A stretch of 64,000 nt of DNA from Paenibacillus gallinarum (GTDB lineage Bacteria; Bacillota; Bacilli; Paenibacillales; Paenibacillaceae): positions 330,437 through 394,436 of the forward strand of contig NZ_JACSQL010000003.1 in the NCBI RefSeq assembly GCF_014836635.1, in the 5' to 3' direction. This document shows, piece by piece, positions 35,919-44,543 of this stretch. Each line of letters opens with the position of its first letter. The stretch's first letter is position 1. Under the pieces are notes generated by a model, which worked only from the letters and a program-made list of their open reading frames with translations, had not been told where the DNA came from and ran no database searches. Position numbers and translations under genes: made by a program.

Positions 35919-35958
35919 TATCTTATCCCCCTTGATTGATAAAAAAGGCATTAATTTT

Positions 35959-35974
35959 ATACTATATATAGACT
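35959..35974. promoter_or_regulatory. NrdR box 1 of nrdIEF operon
   Basis: ATACTATATATAGACT carries the core CTATATATAG of the NrdR consensus (ACACWATATATWGTGT). Confidence 0.7.
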
Positions 35975-35989
35975 GTGTTTATAATTTTA

Positions 35990-36005
35990 AATCAATATAT
36001 AGAAT
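35990..36005. promoter_or_regulatory. NrdR box 2 of nrdIEF operon
   Basis: AATCAATATATAGAAT carries core CAATATATAG exactly 31 bases from box 1, the three-turn spacing known for NrdR tandem boxes. Confidence 0.7.
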
Positions 36006-36123
36006 TGTCAAATGTTTTTAAGAGTCATGTATGACTCTTTATTCCAAATTTCCAAGATAGAGATTGAAACCTGAGATGATTCCAATTCGTATTCATAACT
36101 ATATAAATTGGAGGCGATTTTAA

Positions 36124-36330
36124 ATGAGTGGAAGAGGCTGTTTTAAATGCGGAGGTTTGGAAGCGGACACCAAAGAAGTTGCGATGACAGGTACTGGATT
36201 ATCAAAAATGTTTGATATACAAAATAATCAATTTATTGTAGTTTACTGCAAAAATTGCGGGTATTCCGAATTCTATAACAAGAAATCCTCGAAGGCTTCG
36301 AATATCATCGACTTCTTTTTCGGTGGATAA
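36124..36330 (+). CDS. Small zinc-ribbon protein (DUF2082-like)
   Basis: 68 aa, GGAGGCGAT before ATG 36124. Two CxxC pairs (CFKCGG at the start, YCKNCGYSEFY later) make one zinc ribbon, and the pattern TKEVAMTGTGLSKMFDIQNNQF matches the DUF2082/COG3478 nucleic-acid-binding-like family. Divergent from nrdI across a 170-base region with the NrdR boxes, so it could share that control, though this is unproven. Confidence 0.8.
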   Translation: MSGRGCFKCGGLEADTKEVAMTGTGLSKMFDIQNNQFIVVYCKNCGYSEFYNKKSSKASNIIDFFFGG

Positions 36331-36377
36331 GTTTTCAAAAGAGAGCCTTGGAATTACTTTTTGAATATAAGGAAATA

Positions 36378-36420
36378 AGGACGAAATTCAGGGACTACCC
36401 TGGTGTTTCGTCCTTTTTCA
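36378..36420 (+). terminator. Terminator after zinc-ribbon gene
   Basis: AGGACGAAA and TTTCGTCCT arms with an inner CAGGG/CCCTG stem and a T-run. Confidence 0.85.
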
Positions 36421-36491
36421 TGTTTTTTAACATCATGAATACATAATATCCTTATACCATTCACCCATCGTTTTTTATATATCAACTCTAC

Positions 36492-36509
36492 CTGAAAACG
36501 CTTTATAAT
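36492..36509 (+). promoter_or_regulatory. cre-like site overlapping TATAAT before GH53 gene
   Basis: CTGAAAACGCTTTATA fits the cre pattern in its first 12 bases and overlaps TATAAT at 36504-36509. Similar in layout to the GH105 promoter at 12368. Confidence 0.4.
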
Positions 36510-36541
36510 ATGTGTATTGACACATAGAAGGGAAGAACTTT

Positions 36542-37669
36542 ATGACTCGTTTGTTTGTTAAAGGCGCAGACATCTCCATGCTGAAAGAAGTTGAAGACTT
36601 CGGAGGGAGATATTATCTAGGTGAGGAACAAAAAGACTTATTCGAAATATTACAAATAAAAGGATTGAATACGGTTAGATTGCGCTTGTGGGTGAACCCA
36701 TATGATGAAGAAGGTAAGCCATATATGGGCGGCACGAATGATCTGGAGACGACGATTGAACTGGCAAAAAGAGCAAAAGCACACGGAATGCAGTTTATGC
36801 TAGATTTTCATTACAGTGATTTTTGGGCAGATCCGAAGAAACAAGACAAGCCAAAGGCTTGGCAGTCTTATACAGGTGAGAGGTTGCAAGAGGAAGTATA
36901 TCGCTATACCAAGGAAGTGCTTGAAGTATGCAGACTGTGCGATGTCATGCCGGATCTGGTACAAATTGGAAATGAGACAACGAACGGCATGCTTTGGCCA
37001 GAAGGTAAAACACCTACCTATGTTCCTGAAAAGCAAAGCTTTGAAGAAACAGAAGCAGCGCAGTGGGATAAGTCGTACGATTCACTTGCGGCACTATTGA
37101 AAGCAGGTGTGCGGGCAGCAAGAGAAGCAGGACCTATGAAAATTATTTTGCACCTTGATGCCGGTGGGCAAAATGTATTATACCGCACATGGTTTGATGA
37201 AATGAGTAAACGAAATGTAGATTATGATATTATCGGTTTATCTTACTATCCGATCTGGCATGGCGGTCTCGAAGATTTACAGTTTAATTTGGAAGACATT
37301 AGTGCTCGCTTTAATAAAGAGGTGCTAGTTGTAGAAACGGCTTATGGACATACGACGGAAAGTTTGTCTGGAGCAGATATTTTCACAGAAGAAATGTCCA
37401 AAATTGCTGGATATCCGCCAACGGTGGAAGGCCAGGGGCAGTTTCTTCAAGATTTAATGGAGACAGTCCGTAAGATTCCTGACGGAAAAGGTCTCGGTAT
37501 CGTATACTGGGAGCCGGCTTGGCTGCCGGTAAAAGGGACGAGCTGGGCAAGTCTGGCCGGTATGAAATATGGCAACGATGTCTCGGAAATGGGAAATCAT
37601 TGGGCCAATCAAGGATTGTTCGATTTTGAGGGTAAGGCACTTGCTTCATTAGATGTGTTCCTAAAATAA
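36542..37669 (+). CDS. GH53 arabinogalactan endo-beta-1,4-galactanase, cytoplasmic
   Basis: 375 aa, GAAGGGAAG upstream. Acid/base E145 in QIGNETTNG and nucleophile E265 in VVETAYGHT, with GADISMLKEVE at the start and NTVRLRLWVNP as strand 1, identify GH53. Unlike most relatives it has no signal peptide, so it probably acts on imported galacto-oligomers. A terminator then an AraC gene follow, a likely local regulator. Confidence 0.93.
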   Translation: MTRLFVKGADISMLKEVEDFGGRYYLGEEQKDLFEILQIKGLNTVRLRLWVNPYDEEGKPYMGGTNDLETTIELAKRAKAHGMQFMLDFHYSDFWADPKKQDKPKAWQSYTGERLQEEVYRYTKEVLEVCRLCDVMPDLVQIGNETTNGMLWPEGKTPTYVPEKQSFEETEAAQWDKSYDSLAALLKAGVRAAREAGPMKIILHLDAGGQNVLYRTWFDEMSKRNVDYDIIGLSYYPIWHGGLEDLQFNLEDISARFNKEVLVVETAYGHTTESLSGADIFTEEMSKIAGYPPTVEGQGQFLQDLMETVRKIPDGKGLGIVYWEPAWLPVKGTSWASLAGMKYGNDVSEMGNHWANQGLFDFEGKALASLDVFLK

Positions 37670-37683
37670 AGGAATTGAAAAAA

Positions 37684-37726
37684 GCCGAGTATAGAGTTTT
37701 GGGCTCTATACTTGGTTTATTTTGTT
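37684..37726 (+). terminator. Terminator after GH53 gene
   Basis: CCGAGTATAGAG and CTCTATACTTGG arms, then TTTATTTTG. It rules out an AraC start before about 37730. Confidence 0.8.
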
Positions 37727-37767
37727 ATCATATGAATATTGAAGGGTCATTGAAGGGAGAGGATAAG

Positions 37768-38646
37768 GTGAACTGGGGCGATGAGAACAGAAGATGTGTA
37801 TTTAATACAATAGAGCGCTCGCTTCCATTATTTGTTGAAACGATTGGATATAGTGCTTGGGAACGGATATTTACACGAACGGACGGATACCCGTATTATC
37901 ACTGGCTATATACTTTGGAAGGGGAAGGAAGTATGGAAATGAGGGGAGAACGCTTCCTGCTGACGTCAGGTCAAGGAATACTACTCACCCCATTTACACC
38001 GCATTCCTATTCCCCTGCATCAGATCGATGGGTAACCGTATACATTACATTTGGCGGAACTGCTGCTGAGGCTATACTGAACTCGCTTGATATGAATACT
38101 TCCGCGATCTATTCTATCGATTCAGAAGGTGCATCTTTCGTATCTCTCATGGAAGAGATGATTTATAAAGCGGATTGGGATACGGAGCTCTCTGGAATGG
38201 AATTATCTACAGCACTCTATCGTTTTCTTATGCTGTTAAGAAACTACGGTATGCGTGACGAACAGCCCTCATTATCTCAATATTATGATAAGCTTCGTCC
38301 CGTTGTGCGATGGATGGAAGAGCATTTTTCATCGAATGTGGGGCTGGCTGAGATGGTGGAACAAGCGAATATGAGTGTTTCGTACTTGAATGAGCTTTTT
38401 CGGGATGCATTTGATATGAGTCCATACTCTTACCTGATCCACCTTCGTCTCCGTCAAGCTAAAAAAATGATGATCATGAATCCTGATAAGACTCTCAAAG
38501 AAGTGTCGGCACAGACTGGATTTAACGATGTGAGTCATTTCGTGGCAACGTTCCGAAAAAAGGAAGGCATTACACCCGCCAAATATAGAGAGCTACATAT
38601 TTCTACGGAATCATCATCTGAAAACACTTCTCAAAGAACGAATTGA
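37768..38646 (+). CDS. AraC-family transcriptional regulator
   Basis: 292 aa from GTG 37768, preceded by GGGAGAGG; the longer frame starting at 37675 runs through the GH53 terminator. N-terminal cupin-like half (YPYYHWLYTLEGEGSMEMRGE, PFTPHSYSPASDRW) for sugar sensing; C-terminal double HTH (LAEMVEQANMSVSYLNELF and LKEVSAQTGFNDVSHFVATF). Located just after the GH53 galactanase gene, its probable target. Confidence 0.9.
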   Translation: MNWGDENRRCVFNTIERSLPLFVETIGYSAWERIFTRTDGYPYYHWLYTLEGEGSMEMRGERFLLTSGQGILLTPFTPHSYSPASDRWVTVYITFGGTAAEAILNSLDMNTSAIYSIDSEGASFVSLMEEMIYKADWDTELSGMELSTALYRFLMLLRNYGMRDEQPSLSQYYDKLRPVVRWMEEHFSSNVGLAEMVEQANMSVSYLNELFRDAFDMSPYSYLIHLRLRQAKKMMIMNPDKTLKEVSAQTGFNDVSHFVATFRKKEGITPAKYRELHISTESSSENTSQRTN

Positions 38647-38658
38647 ATAAATTAAAAA

Positions 38659-38685
38659 AGCAACCGAGATATCCGGTTGCTTTCT
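38659..38685 (+). terminator. Terminator after AraC gene
   Basis: GCAACC and GGTTGC arms with a 9-base loop, followed by TTTCTTG. Confidence 0.75.
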
Positions 38686-38706
38686 TGTGTGAATTTTTCA
38701 CACAAG
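38684..38706. other. Perfect inverted repeat in the 308-base gap before the S66 gene
   Basis: CTTGTGTGAA-TTT-TTCACACAAG, ten-base arms. Could be an operator or a second hairpin after the terminator. The rest of 38707-38954 is AT-rich with no other structure seen. Confidence 0.5.
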
Positions 38707-38954
38707 GTTAATTCTTGTCTTTCTACTCTTTCGGAAGCATAACCTACCATTGATGTTATTATTTCAACATATGAAAAATTCACAATAATAAAATCAATAA
38801 CGCTTTCTATCTACTCCTCCTACAACCAACCTTATTCCGTATCTATTTCATTACATTGGTATTAAAAAACAAAAAACATATTATTCTAAAAAAAGATAGT
38901 TTATAATATCGGAAAATTAAAAATTCACTAAAAAATAGAAATGGGAGGAATCCG

Positions 38955-39968
38955 ATGATTCAGTATCCATTTTTAGAAAAGGGAACGACCATTGGAGTTA
39001 CGGCACCTTCATCGGGAGTTGATAAGACATTACATAAACTGCTTGAGCAGGCAGTCCTTCGTCTAGAGGCGAAAGGATACGGCGTGGTTTGCGGTCAAAC
39101 GGTGTGGACTCAGCATAAAGCGAAATCAGCACCTGCCAGCATACGCGCTGATGAACTAAATGATTTTTTGCAGAATGACAAAATTGGTATGATTTTTCCG
39201 CCTTGGGGTGGGGAGTTATTAATTGAGATCTTGGATCAGATTGAATACGAACGAATTCAGCCAAAGTGGATCCTGGGTTACTCAGATACAAGTGTGTTGC
39301 TGCTGGCCATTACGCTTATGACGGGAATTGCTACAGCGCACGGTACGAATCTGATGGATATAAGAGGAATATACTCGGACGAGACGACTGCCATGTGGGA
39401 AACGGTTCTAGCTACACGGCCTGGTAAAACAAATCAGCAAATCTCTTCAGAACAATATCAGAAGAAATGGAACCACGAGGAGCCTTCACCCTGTATCTTC
39501 AAATTAACAGAACCTACCGAGTGGAAGACGATATTAGGATCGTCTGTTACTTTGCGAGGGCGTTTACTTGGTGGCTGCATTGATGTTATCCGGCATTTGA
39601 TAGGGACTCCTTATGGTGATGTGCAAACATTTCAGCGTCAGTATATTCATAGTGAACCCATTCTTTGGTATTTAGAAAATTGTGAACTCAGTACAACGGA
39701 CCTTCGTAGGTCTCTTGTTCAAATGAAACTGGCAGGTTGGTTTGCTCATTGCAGCGGTATTTTATTTGGACGAAGCCATGCGAATAAGTCAGTAGAAGGT
39801 TATGATGAACGGGATGTATACAAAGAAATTGCGGAAGAACTGGGTATCCCTGTCGTTTACGATATAGACTGTGGGCATATGCCACCTCAGATCACGTTGG
39901 TGAACGGAGCAGTAGCAGAGATTGAGGTGAGGAATGGCAAAGCTGCAATCATACAGATTTTTGAGTGA
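38955..39968 (+). CDS. S66-family LD-carboxypeptidase / microcin C immunity-like peptidase
   Basis: 337 aa; ATG 38955 has GGGAGGA upstream. The nucleophile S110 is in ILGYSDTSVLL, and GMIFPPWGGELLIEILD and GTPVVYDIDCGHMPPQITL surround the rest of the triad. S66 enzymes either trim tetrapeptides of peptidoglycan (LdcA) or cleave peptidyl-nucleotide toxins (MccF). Sequence alone does not decide; the solitary position does not help. Confidence 0.88.
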   Translation: MIQYPFLEKGTTIGVTAPSSGVDKTLHKLLEQAVLRLEAKGYGVVCGQTVWTQHKAKSAPASIRADELNDFLQNDKIGMIFPPWGGELLIEILDQIEYERIQPKWILGYSDTSVLLLAITLMTGIATAHGTNLMDIRGIYSDETTAMWETVLATRPGKTNQQISSEQYQKKWNHEEPSPCIFKLTEPTEWKTILGSSVTLRGRLLGGCIDVIRHLIGTPYGDVQTFQRQYIHSEPILWYLENCELSTTDLRRSLVQMKLAGWFAHCSGILFGRSHANKSVEGYDERDVYKEIAEELGIPVVYDIDCGHMPPQITLVNGAVAEIEVRNGKAAIIQIFE

Positions 39969-40122
39969 TAAATCTTAGCCCCTATTCGTTAGAAGACAAA
40001 TATGATCCGATTTTCTTATGGTTTTAGTAGAAAAGTTCGACAGTTACACATCTTGTTGGCTTCCATTATGTTAAATTAGAAGTGCAAAACATAAAAATAT
40101 CTTAGGATTGGTGTGGTGAATC

Positions 40123-40791
40123 TTGATTTTTGAGGAAGTTATATTGAACACTCACGAATTAAAGGATTTAAAAACATTCTATGTCCAAACCATAGGACTA
40201 GGTTTAGTAAAAGAAGATACCAATTCATTTACAATTGCCGTTGGGGAAACGAATCTCACATTTGTTCTAACCGACGAGGAAGAGAACCCTTTTTATCACT
40301 TCGCAGTGAATATTAATGAGGACAAATTTAAACTTGCTAAGGCATATCTGTCAGAACGGGTTACTTTGCTAAAAAGCGAATCGCAAGATGAGTTCGAGTT
40401 TGAAAGTTGGAACGCTCATGCTGTCTATTTTTGTGATCCAGCGGGGAACATTGTTGAATTTATCGCTCGCCATAATATCAAAAGTAAAAGTGTTTCTTCC
40501 AATGAATTTACGAATGAAGATATTCTATGTGTTAGTGAAGTGGGATTACCCGTTCCTGATGTGGAAAGCGTGGTCTCTGCATTAGAAGCAGACATGAACC
40601 TGCCTTTATGGAAAGGGGATCGTTCCATATTTCAGCCTGTCGGGGATGAACATGGACTGTTTATTGTAGTTGTTACAGACCGGATTTGGTTGCCAACGAG
40701 TAAGAAAGCTACCATTTTCCCGATAACCATTAAAATAAAAGACAATGATAAAAAATACAACTTCTCAAATTTGCCTTATCAAATTATATAA
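40123..40791 (+). CDS. VOC-superfamily (glyoxalase/dioxygenase-like) protein
   Basis: 222 aa from TTG 40123, with GGTGTGGTG about 8 bases upstream. Two vicinal-oxygen-chelate units: residues 1-120 (EVILNTHELKDLKTFYVQTIGL, VYFCDPAGNIVEF) and a second weaker one (VGLPVPDVESVVSALEADM). No complete metal set can be confirmed. Such proteins isomerise or cleave small adducts or bind drugs. Monocistronic, ended by a terminator. Confidence 0.82.
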   Translation: MIFEEVILNTHELKDLKTFYVQTIGLGLVKEDTNSFTIAVGETNLTFVLTDEEENPFYHFAVNINEDKFKLAKAYLSERVTLLKSESQDEFEFESWNAHAVYFCDPAGNIVEFIARHNIKSKSVSSNEFTNEDILCVSEVGLPVPDVESVVSALEADMNLPLWKGDRSIFQPVGDEHGLFIVVVTDRIWLPTSKKATIFPITIKIKDNDKKYNFSNLPYQII

Positions 40792-40805
40792 AGAGTAATC
40801 ATGAT

Positions 40806-40835
40806 GAAGTCGCCATCTAGGCGACTTTTTTAGTA
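40806..40835 (+). terminator. Terminator after VOC gene
   Basis: AAGTCGCC and GGCGACTT arms followed by TTTTTA. Confidence 0.85.
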
Positions 40836-40969
40836 CCTATACAGCAGCTTTAAGTTAACGTATACAGTTATGAGTTTCAACTTATTTAGAAGTAAAGCTT
40901 AATAACCACGGGCGATGTGTCGATATATAAATAATACTAACTTAATAGAGTGTACATAGGAGGAAGAAA

Positions 40970-42424
40970 ATGCAGTTTACAGACTTAGGAAAACAATTTA
41001 TTAATGGGGTATGGAGAGATGGTAAGAGTGAAAAGACGTTACCTGATATCAATCCATATAATGATGAGGTTATTACTACGTTCCATATAGCAAATGTCGC
41101 TGATATTGATGATGCATATCAAGCAGCACACCAAGCAAAACTCGAATGGGATAAGGTTAACGCATACAAAAAAAGAGATATTATAGAAAAAGCAGTTACA
41201 TACATAGAAGCAAATGAAGAAGAGATTACATCCCTGATCATTCAAGAACTGGGTGGAACGCGGATGAAAGCAGCTTTTGAGATTGGCCTAGTGAAAAATA
41301 TGATTAAAGAAGCAGCTACATTCCCGATTCGTATGGAAGGCAAGATTTTACCTTCTACGGAAGATGGTAAGGAAAACAGATTGTATAGAAGCCCAGCAGG
41401 TGTGGTAGGAGTAATTAGTCCATTTAACTTCCCTTTCTTCTTGTCCATGAAATCCGTAGCACCCGCACTCGGTGCCGGTAATGGCGTAGTATTGAAACCG
41501 CATGAGGATACACCAATCACGGGTGGAACTCTAATTGGTAAAATCTTTGAAGAAGCAGGGTTGCCAAAAGGTCTCTTGAATGTGGTTGTTACCGATATTA
41601 AAGAGATTGGCGATGCATTTGTAGAACATCCAATTCCAAGAATTATCTCCTTTACTGGATCGACAAAAGTCGGAAGTTATATTGGTCAACTGGCCGTTAA
41701 AAACTATAAAAAACCATTGCTTGAACTGGGCGGAAACAGTGCGTTTATTATTATGGAAGATGCAGATATTGATTATGCAGTACAAGCTGCAACGTTCAGC
41801 AGATTCACACATCAAGGCCAAATCTGTATGTGTGCGAACCGAATTGTTGTACAGAACTCCGTTTATAAAGAGTTTGTAGCTAAATTCAAAGAAAAAGTCG
41901 CTTCGTTAACGACAGGTGATCCGAGTGATCCACAGACGGTAATTGGTCCGGTTATCAATCATCGTCAAGCAGAGACACTTCAAAAGCTAATAGCAAAAGG
42001 TATTGAACAAGGCGCAGAACTTCTCGTAGAAGGAAAAATCACGGGCAGAATGGTAGAGCCGACCGTTCTCGTTAATGTGAAGACGGATATGGCAGTGGCT
42101 CAAGAAGAGTTGTTTGGCCCGGTAGTATGTATTATTCCGTTTGAGACCGAAGAAGAAGGAATTGCCATAGCAAACGATACACCGTTTGGACTCAGCGGAG
42201 CTATTCATACATCCAATGTTGAGCGCGGAGTAGAGATGGCGAAGAAAGTTCACACAGGCATGATTCATGTAAATGATATTACGATTAATGACGAGCCGAT
42301 TGTAGCATTTGGCGGCGAGAAACAATCAGGAATGGGTCGTCTGAATGGACAATGGAGCTTGGATGAATTCACTACGATGAAATGGATTTCAGTCAACTAC
42401 GGACAAAGAAGTTTTCCATATTAA
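40970..42424 (+). CDS. Aldehyde dehydrogenase, vanillin/benzaldehyde type (YfmT-like)
   Basis: 484 aa. AGGAGGAAG upstream of ATG 40970. NAD fold and catalytic residues: general base Glu in [10 protein letters not shown] and Cys in [12 protein letters not shown]. Length, and the chemoreceptor gene 17 bases downstream, match the B. subtilis yfmT-yfmS pair, where YfmT is a vanillin/benzaldehyde dehydrogenase. It would oxidise aromatic aldehydes released from plant lignin to acids. Confidence 0.9.
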   Translation: MQFTDLGKQFINGVWRDGKSEKTLPDINPYNDEVITTFHIANVADIDDAYQAAHQAKLEWDKVNAYKKRDIIEKAVTYIEANEEEITSLIIQELGGTRMKAAFEIGLVKNMIKEAATFPIRMEGKILPSTEDGKENRLYRSPAGVVGVISPFNFPFFLSMKSVAPALGAGNGVVLKPHEDTPITGGTLIGKIFEEAGLPKGLLNVVVTDIKEIGDAFVEHPIPRIISFTGSTKVGSYIGQLAVKNYKKPLLELGGNSAFIIMEDADIDYAVQAATFSRFTHQGQICMCANRIVVQNSVYKEFVAKFKEKVASLTTGDPSDPQTVIGPVINHRQAETLQKLIAKGIEQGAELLVEGKITGRMVEPTVLVNVKTDMAVAQEELFGPVVCIIPFETEEEGIAIANDTPFGLSGAIHTSNVERGVEMAKKVHTGMIHVNDITINDEPIVAFGGEKQSGMGRLNGQWSLDEFTTMKWISVNYGQRSFPY

Positions 42425-42441
42425 TGGGTGGGGGAGATACC

Positions 42442-43308
42442 ATGAATCAGGCATCAGAAGATCACACGCAGCACGAGCTGATTAGAGCTTTTGTAAAGAT
42501 CGCTCCCTTACTGAAAAGACTAACGAATGATGACATTACGATTGGTATTTATGATACCGAAAAACTGATCATTAACATTCCAGGCAATACATTCTCACTG
42601 AATGTCACTCCTGGCGACCCTTTGGTAGAAGGGGATATTGTAACAAACGCCATTAGAAATAATACCGATCTTTCTGCGGTTGTTCCAAAAGAGCTATTTG
42701 GGTTTCCGCTTGCTGCACGTGCGATACCATTGCATGATGAAGAGGGGAACGTCATTGGCGGTATTGGGATGGGGACGAGCTTAGAAAAAGCGAATAAGCT
42801 GTTTGAAATGGCAGAAAGTTTCTCCGCTATTGTCGAACAGACTACGGCATCTATAGAAGACATCAGTCAGTCGGTAACCCACCTTAACGATCGGGTAAGC
42901 GGCATAACAAGCCAAATGAATGACGTTAGTTCTAGTGCGCAGGAGATTGGTAAGATCTCTAGTGTGGTTAAGGAGATATCAGATCAGAGTAATATGTTAG
43001 GGCTTAATGCAGCTATTGAAGCGGCAAGAGCAGGAGAAGTGGGAAGAGGTTTCTCTGTCGTAGCCGACGAGATTCGAAAACTGGCGACAAGTTCTAAAGA
43101 GAATGTGAATCAGATTAATGGTATCACCAAGAACATTCAAGAACTTCTGATGCTATTAAATCATGCTTTTGCGGATGTCCACGCATTAACAGATACGCAG
43201 GCTATCACGATTAGAGAATTCTCAGCAACGATTATGGAGATAAGCAACAAAGCCGAGGAACTAGCACAAGTTGCTCAAGAAACACTTTATACAAAAGAAA
43301 ACAAATAA
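42442..43308 (+). CDS. Soluble methyl-accepting chemoreceptor (YfmS-like)
   Basis: 288 aa from ATG 42442 with GGGGGAG upstream. No membrane segment. N-terminal about 120 residues are a sensor-like domain ([29 protein letters not shown]); the C-terminal part is a short MCP signalling hairpin with the conserved tip [19 protein letters not shown] and [15 protein letters not shown]. Linked operon-like to an aldehyde dehydrogenase, so it probably reports a cytoplasmic aromatic or its turnover to CheA. Confidence 0.9.
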   Translation: MNQASEDHTQHELIRAFVKIAPLLKRLTNDDITIGIYDTEKLIINIPGNTFSLNVTPGDPLVEGDIVTNAIRNNTDLSAVVPKELFGFPLAARAIPLHDEEGNVIGGIGMGTSLEKANKLFEMAESFSAIVEQTTASIEDISQSVTHLNDRVSGITSQMNDVSSSAQEIGKISSVVKEISDQSNMLGLNAAIEAARAGEVGRGFSVVADEIRKLATSSKENVNQINGITKNIQELLMLLNHAFADVHALTDTQAITIREFSATIMEISNKAEELAQVAQETLYTKENK

Positions 43309-43361
43309 GTGTTCTTAATACTCTTACATCATGTTATGTAATGGAATAACTATCGAATGAA

Positions 43362-43400
43362 AAGAGGAAATACAGATTTCTGTATTTCCTCTTTTTTATT
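43362..43400 (+). terminator. Terminator after chemoreceptor gene
   Basis: AAGAGGAAATACAGA and TCTGTATTTCCTCTT arms, nearly no loop, then TTTTTATT. Confidence 0.88.
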
Positions 43401-43537
43401 TTCACGATGCTTATGAGCTTTGTAGTGTAACCTTCCGAACTATTTTATGTTAGATTAAATGAACAATATGTAATTATTAACAAGAGCAAGAATGAGCTAA
43501 CCTTTAGTATAGGAATAATGTATTTGGAGGCGGGGAT

Positions 43538-44218
43538 ATGGCAATCTTCAAAAGAAATAAACGAGTAAGCTGGATCATTACAATTGTACTTCTTAGTGGA
43601 ATCCTTTTTTTCTTTATCTTGTTTCTCAATGATGTACCGGGCGGGTTTTCAGACCGCCGTGTATCCAAGGCTTTAGGAATGACGAGTACGCTCAAGATTC
43701 CACTTGGCAAAACTCCGGAAGAGGCTGTCCAGAAATTTAGAGGGAATGATTCACCTAACCGAGTTATTTATCAAGAAACTGTTGAAGAGGGAGTTCTCAT
43801 ATTTATGAATCGTCCCGAAAAAGAGGATACGAGCAATCTTCAAGTGGAGTTTGTACGAAAAGCACGATTTGGATGGAAGTGGGTATGGGGTGGAGGATTT
43901 GGTACCTCGAGGGCAAACGCTGCTCTTATTTATATGAGCATGGCTGGACTAGATGATATTCCGACCCCTTTTCCCTTGATCTTTGGGAATGTTTTGGACC
44001 CATCAATAAAGAGCATAACTGCCGAGACCAAGGAAAGTGGAGTCATTAAGGCAAAACTAATCCCTATTGATCCAGATAAAACAATCTGGTTTGTGTTAAT
44101 CCCTTCTGCAGTTGTTCCTCCTATAGAAATTAAAGGTTTTAACCAAGAAGGTGGACTCGTAGCTGATGGAATCATCAATGATTTTGACGATAGTAATAAT
44201 ATTGAACTTATACGCTGA
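43538..44218 (+). CDS. Hypothetical membrane-anchored protein
   Basis: 226 aa. TTGGAGGCGGGG precedes ATG 43538. One N-terminal membrane segment (VSWIITIVLLSGILFFFILFL), the rest outside the membrane. No family recognised; a Gly-Trp-rich stretch (FGWKWVWGGGFG) is at residues 109-120. It sits alone between two near-identical terminator hairpins. Function unknown. Confidence 0.75.
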   Translation: MAIFKRNKRVSWIITIVLLSGILFFFILFLNDVPGGFSDRRVSKALGMTSTLKIPLGKTPEEAVQKFRGNDSPNRVIYQETVEEGVLIFMNRPEKEDTSNLQVEFVRKARFGWKWVWGGGFGTSRANAALIYMSMAGLDDIPTPFPLIFGNVLDPSIKSITAETKESGVIKAKLIPIDPDKTIWFVLIPSAVVPPIEIKGFNQEGGLVADGIINDFDDSNNIELIR

Positions 44219-44350
44219 TGTAATCAAATCCACGACACAGAATTTTTACTTAAAAAGAAATAATGGTGACTGGATAAAGAAAGCAAAAAGTATAATTATA
44301 ATACCATTTAAGGGGGTAATATATCTCCTGATTTTATAATTTTGATAATC

Positions 44351-44390
44351 GAGAAGAAATGCAGATTTCTGTATTTCTTCTTTTTTATTC
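44351..44390 (+). terminator. Second copy of the GAAAT-CAG terminator
   Basis: AGAAGAAATGCAGA and TCTGTATTTCTTCT arms followed by TTTTTTATT. Sequence is close to the terminator at 43362. Gap 44219-44543 otherwise contains only the site at 44491. Confidence 0.75.
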
Positions 44391-44490
44391 TCTGGATACT
44401 TGCATATTAAATTCAGGTGAATAATAAACTGAGCTTATGATTATTGGCAATTTATGTTGATTTGAATTAATAATACTTCCAGCCTATATC

Positions 44491-44504
44491 TGTAAGCGCT
44501 CTTT
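44491..44504 (+). promoter_or_regulatory. Possible cre half-site before PL1 gene
   Basis: TGTAAGCGCTCTTT keeps the strong TGNAAGCGCT half of a cre element but not the right half. Tentative. Confidence 0.3.
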
Positions 44505-44543
44505 TGTCCGATAAAAAGAATTGAATATGAGAGGAGTAATTTT

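Noticed and set aside
37675..37767. Longer AraC N-terminus from TTG 37675
   Set aside because: The added codons are the GH53 terminator hairpin; GTG 37768 has a proper site.
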